From CAYRNR01 sp964425605 (lineage in GTDB: Bacteria; Myxococcota_A; UBA796; UBA9615; CAYRNR01), in NCBI GenBank assembly GCA_964425605.1, contig CAYRNR010000010.1, positions 1 through 64,000 on the forward strand: DNA of 64,000 nt. The letters are read 5' to 3'. A program made the position numbers and the translations under genes. This document shows positions 61,763 to 64,000 of this stretch, piece after piece. Below the pieces are notes generated by a model. That model saw only the letters and a program-made list of their open reading frames with translations. It was not told where the DNA came from and ran no database searches. Each line of letters opens with the position of its first letter. The stretch's first letter is position 1.

Positions 61763-62358
61763 CCGCTCGCGTCGTCGCTCGGTGGACCACTGCGCTGGCC
61801 CTGGCCACCCTGGCCCTGGCCGGGCTGGCGAGGACCGCGGCGGCGGCGTCCGTCGAGGACGGGACCATCACGTACCGCGTGGTGCACAAGCTCAAGACCT
61901 ACGAGGCGGTCCTGCCCGCTGCTTCGGCTCAGCTCGAGGTCGCCCTCGATCCGGACGATCTCGAGGCGCTGCAGTTCAGCGCCACGATCCCCCTGGCGAG
62001 CTTCGACAGCGGCAACCAGCTGAGGGATCAGCACGCCGCCGAGACCCTGGAGCTGCTGTTCTTTCCGCGCGCCGTCTGGACCGTGGACGCGGTGACCGTG
62101 GTCCGGCGCGAGCCCGCCGACGGAGCCCTCTCGGTCGCGGAACTCCTCGTTGCCGGGCCCCTCGAGCTGCACGGCAAGACCGTCCGTGTGGAGGCTCCGG
62201 TGCTGCTGACCTCCACGGGGGAGGGCCTGCGCGCCCAGGCCCGGTTCGACCTCTCGCTCACGGAGTTCGACATCCCAAGGCCGGGCCTGCTCGGTATCCG
62301 CATCGCCGACACGGTGACCGTCACCGTCGACCTCACCCTCGATGGAGAGCAGCCATGA
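61759..62358 (+). CDS. YceI-family secreted protein
   Basis: A 199-residue protein starting at GTG 61759. A signal peptide ends at about TAAAAS. The rest shows the YceI lipocalin-like barrel: ITYRVVHKLKTYEA, LQFSATIPLASFDSGNQLRDQHAAETLELLFFPRAVW and VEAPVLLTSTGEGLRAQARFDLSLTEFDI. YceI proteins bind isoprenoid quinone-like lipids and often stand next to cytochrome b561 genes, as the next gene suggests. Coupled to bcp and the next gene by ATGA overlaps. Confidence 0.85.
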   Translation: MTARVVARWTTALALATLALAGLARTAAAASVEDGTITYRVVHKLKTYEAVLPAASAQLEVALDPDDLEALQFSATIPLASFDSGNQLRDQHAAETLELLFFPRAVWTVDAVTVVRREPADGALSVAELLVAGPLELHGKTVRVEAPVLLTSTGEGLRAQARFDLSLTEFDIPRPGLLGIRIADTVTVTVDLTLDGEQP

Positions 62359-62966
62359 TCCGCTCCCCCCTTTTCGCGCTGCTCCTCGTGGCCCTGCTGT
62401 CCGCTTCATCGGCCTCGGCGGCCGCCATCCCCCGCCTGGATCTCGCACAGTCGCTGGCGGTGGCGGACGAACTCGGCGACGACGAGCGGCAGCGCCTGCA
62501 GCGGCAGGTGACCCAGCGTCGCGCCCAGATGAACATCCACCAGGCGCTGGCCGTGGTCCTGATCCCGGTGCTGGGGACCACCGCCGCCGTGGGGACCGCC
62601 AACCGCGTCGGCATGGACCTGGGGCAGGCGCCGCCCGCGTGGGCCTTCGACCTGCACCGCGGACTGGCCGTCGGGACCACAGCCCTGTACCTGACCACCG
62701 CCCTGTTCGCCGCGACCGCGCCCAACCCGATGAAGGCCCTGCTGGATCCGGACAGGTCCATTGGGTTCGACTCCTCGAGGTTCCACCGGGTGTTGGCCGT
62801 GATCCATGCGGTGTTCTTCGTGGGGCTGGTGGTCACCGGGATCGTGGACGCCCGCGCGAAGCTCTCGCCAGAGGCGTACTCTGCGCTGAGCAAGATCCAC
62901 GTGATCGAGGGGTGGACGGTGTTCACGCTCGTGACCGTGTCGGGGATCACCATCGCGCGGTTCTGA
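62355..62966 (+). CDS. Four-helix membrane protein, cytochrome b561-like
   Basis: A 203-residue protein with a signal-like N-terminus and four predicted helices. Each helix begins with or contains a His: NIHQALAVVLI, DLHRGLAVGTT, RFHRVLAVIHAVFFVGL and KIHVIEGWTVF. That is enough for one or two bis-His haems b, as in cytochrome b561 proteins. Placement after yceI supports a quinone-linked redox role. Haem binding is inferred. The stop overlaps the next ATG by one base. Confidence 0.65.
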   Translation: MIRSPLFALLLVALLSASSASAAAIPRLDLAQSLAVADELGDDERQRLQRQVTQRRAQMNIHQALAVVLIPVLGTTAAVGTANRVGMDLGQAPPAWAFDLHRGLAVGTTALYLTTALFAATAPNPMKALLDPDRSIGFDSSRFHRVLAVIHAVFFVGLVVTGIVDARAKLSPEAYSALSKIHVIEGWTVFTLVTVSGITIARF

Positions 62967-63664
62967 TGCTGGACTCTCCCGGCCGGGACGTGTATCCGTG
63001 GAACATCATGGGTGGTGGGATCTCCGACGGATGTGTGGTGGTGTTCGGGCGGCAGCCGGTGCCCGGCGTGGCCAAGACCCGGCTCGGCGAGGGCATCGGC
63101 GATCGTCGCGCTGCGGACGTGTACGAGGTCATGCTCCAGCACACCGTGGAACAGGCGGTCACCTCGGAGCTGCCCGTGATCCTCGAGCTGGCCGAGCTCC
63201 CGTGCGAGGGGTGGGAGCCCCCCCACGGTCTCCAGTGGGCCCTCCAGGCCGACGGTGACCTCGGCACGCGCATGCGCACCGCGTTCGGTCGCTGCTTCGA
63301 CGCGGGCTACGAGCGCGTGGTGCTCGTGGGCTCGGACATCCCGGGACTGAGCCGCACACACCTCCGGCGTTCGATCCAGCTGCTGGACAATGTGCCGGTG
63401 GTGCTCGGCCCGGCGCAAGACGGCGGCTACTACCTCGTGGCGCAACGAGCCCCCGGAGCAGACCTGTTCAGCGGCATCACCTGGTCCGTGCCCGACACGC
63501 TGGCGCTGACCCGCTTGCGCCTGCTCGACCTCTCGCTCGGATACGGCGAGGTCGAGACCCTGGCCGACGTGGATGTCCCCGCGGATCTGGAGGATGCGGT
63601 GGCCTCTCGCACCCTGTCCACGGAGCTCCGGGCCGCGCTACGCCGCGCAGCGGCGATGGAGTGA
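62966..63664 (+). CDS. TIGR04282/DUF2064 glycosyltransferase-like protein
   Basis: A 232-residue protein. VVVFGRQPVPGVAKTRLGEGIG matches the family opening, and VVLVGSDIPGLSRTHLRRSIQLLDNVPVVLGPAQDGGYYLVAQ the central nucleotide-sugar-like site. The family resembles glycosyltransferase/nucleotidyltransferase GT-A folds; substrate unknown. ATG 62966 overlaps the upstream stop; ATG 63008, closer to the conserved region, is an alternative start. Confidence 0.85.
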   Translation: MLDSPGRDVYPWNIMGGGISDGCVVVFGRQPVPGVAKTRLGEGIGDRRAADVYEVMLQHTVEQAVTSELPVILELAELPCEGWEPPHGLQWALQADGDLGTRMRTAFGRCFDAGYERVVLVGSDIPGLSRTHLRRSIQLLDNVPVVLGPAQDGGYYLVAQRAPGADLFSGITWSVPDTLALTRLRLLDLSLGYGEVETLADVDVPADLEDAVASRTLSTELRAALRRAAAME

Positions 63665-63667
63665 ATC

Positions 63668-64000
63668 ATGGCCAGGCATCTGGTCCCCCTGGTGCTGATC
63701 GCGGTCGGGCTCGGAGCGTTCGCCCTGGCCTGCACGGCGCGCAGCAGCGACAGCTCACCCCCCGAAGGTGACGTCCACTCCCGCGCGTCCGCGTTCTTCG
63801 CCACCCAGCCCGAGTACTTCCAGCCCCTGGCGGACACGCCGCCCCCCACCGGACTCCAGGCCATGGACACGTCGGTGTGCGTCGGCTGCCACCCCTCCCA
63901 GGTCACCGAGTGGCGCGACAGCATCCACGCCCGCGCCTGGGACGACGACCAGTACCAGGCCGAGCTGAACAAGGACCCGGGCATCCGCTGGATCTGCATC
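63668..64000 (+). CDS. Multihaem cytochrome c lipoprotein, 5' part only
   Basis: The first 111 codons are visible; the gene runs off the right edge. The signal ends LACTARS, a lipobox. DTSVCVGCHPSQVTEWRDSIHARAW is the first CXXCH haem site followed by the helix common in NapC/NrfB-like and decahaem-like family members. The number of haems is unknown. Located 3 bp after the glycosyltransferase-like gene. Confidence 0.8.
   Translation, partial: MARHLVPLVLIAVGLGAFALACTARSSDSSPPEGDVHSRASAFFATQPEYFQPLADTPPPTGLQAMDTSVCVGCHPSQVTEWRDSIHARAWDDDQYQAELNKDPGIRWICI

Overview
This is a high-GC chromosomal window from a bacterium of the former Deltaproteobacteria, most likely Myxococcota or a close relative (inferred). 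The clues are two secreted proteins with Cys-rich, TM and poly-Arg MYXO-CTERM-like tails on poly-Asp linkers (38.5-40.6 kb), a DVU0298-like HEAT protein, many lipoproteins and giant multihaem cytochromes. Metabolism looks anaerobic to microaerophilic but oxygen-exposed: ferredoxin-linked 2-oxoacid oxidoreductases (KorAB, IorAB), a Bacillus-type succinate dehydrogenase, aconitase and class II fumarase sit among six ferritin-like/rubrerythrin proteins, rubredoxins, two peroxiredoxins and a Ni-superoxide dismutase. No rRNA, tRNA, CRISPR array or intact insertion sequence was seen.

Layout. 0-5.1 kb: end of a rhodanese-like gene, a long palindrome, then a Rieske / cytochrome b / 20-haem cytochrome operon. 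5.2-10.3 kb: DUF302, DUF5714, HEAT, outer-membrane and lipoprotein genes, and a secreted RCC1-repeat protein. 10.3-18.5 kb: kor operon with a triple-rubredoxin membrane protein, divergent from two ferritin-like genes and sdhCAB. 18.6-25.3 kb: accessory ATPase, peroxiredoxin/ferritin-like operon, arsR-acr3, YyaL. 25.4-31.4 kb: FAD/Fe-S dehydrogenase, fumC, Ni-SOD, hydrolase. 31.4-33.7 kb: gene-poor stretch, HepT/MntA, anti-sigma and ECF sigma. 33.9-38.4 kb: NDH-2, aconitase. 38.5-48.3 kb: MYXO-CTERM and cell-surface proteins, GNAT, DTW, Fic, dipeptidase-like lipoprotein, old-yellow-enzyme. 48.3-54.1 kb: sufCBD-Rieske-sufS-sufU-sufT. 54.3-58.7 kb: iorAB and a sigma-54 activator. 58.9-64 kb: rubrerythrin, rubredoxin, reverse rubrerythrin, Rieske lipoprotein, Bcp peroxiredoxin, YceI, b-type membrane protein, glycosyltransferase-like protein and the start of another cytochrome c.

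The unifying finding is a sigma-54 regulon. Eight -24/-12 promoters with correct spacing lie upstream of korAB, the ferritin-like/sdh genes, peroxiredoxin, ECF sigma, NDH-2/acnA, iorAB, rubrerythrin and the RCC1 gene. For six of them, clusters of TGTCTC/GAGACA half-sites lie about 60-100 bp upstream, in two cases shared symmetrically by divergent promoters. The only sigma-54 activator in the window (56.8 kb) carries a complete three-cysteine arsenate-reductase-like domain in the sensor position, then a Cys-rich PAS domain, AAA+ and Fis-type HTH, with an inverted pair of the same half-sites just upstream of its own gene. I infer a thiol- or arsenate-sensing activator controlling oxygen defence and oxygen-sensitive central metabolism. 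Separately, a near-identical palindromic operator lies at the suf and fumC promoters, suggesting one Fe-S-status repressor for Fe-S assembly and the Fe-S-free fumarase.
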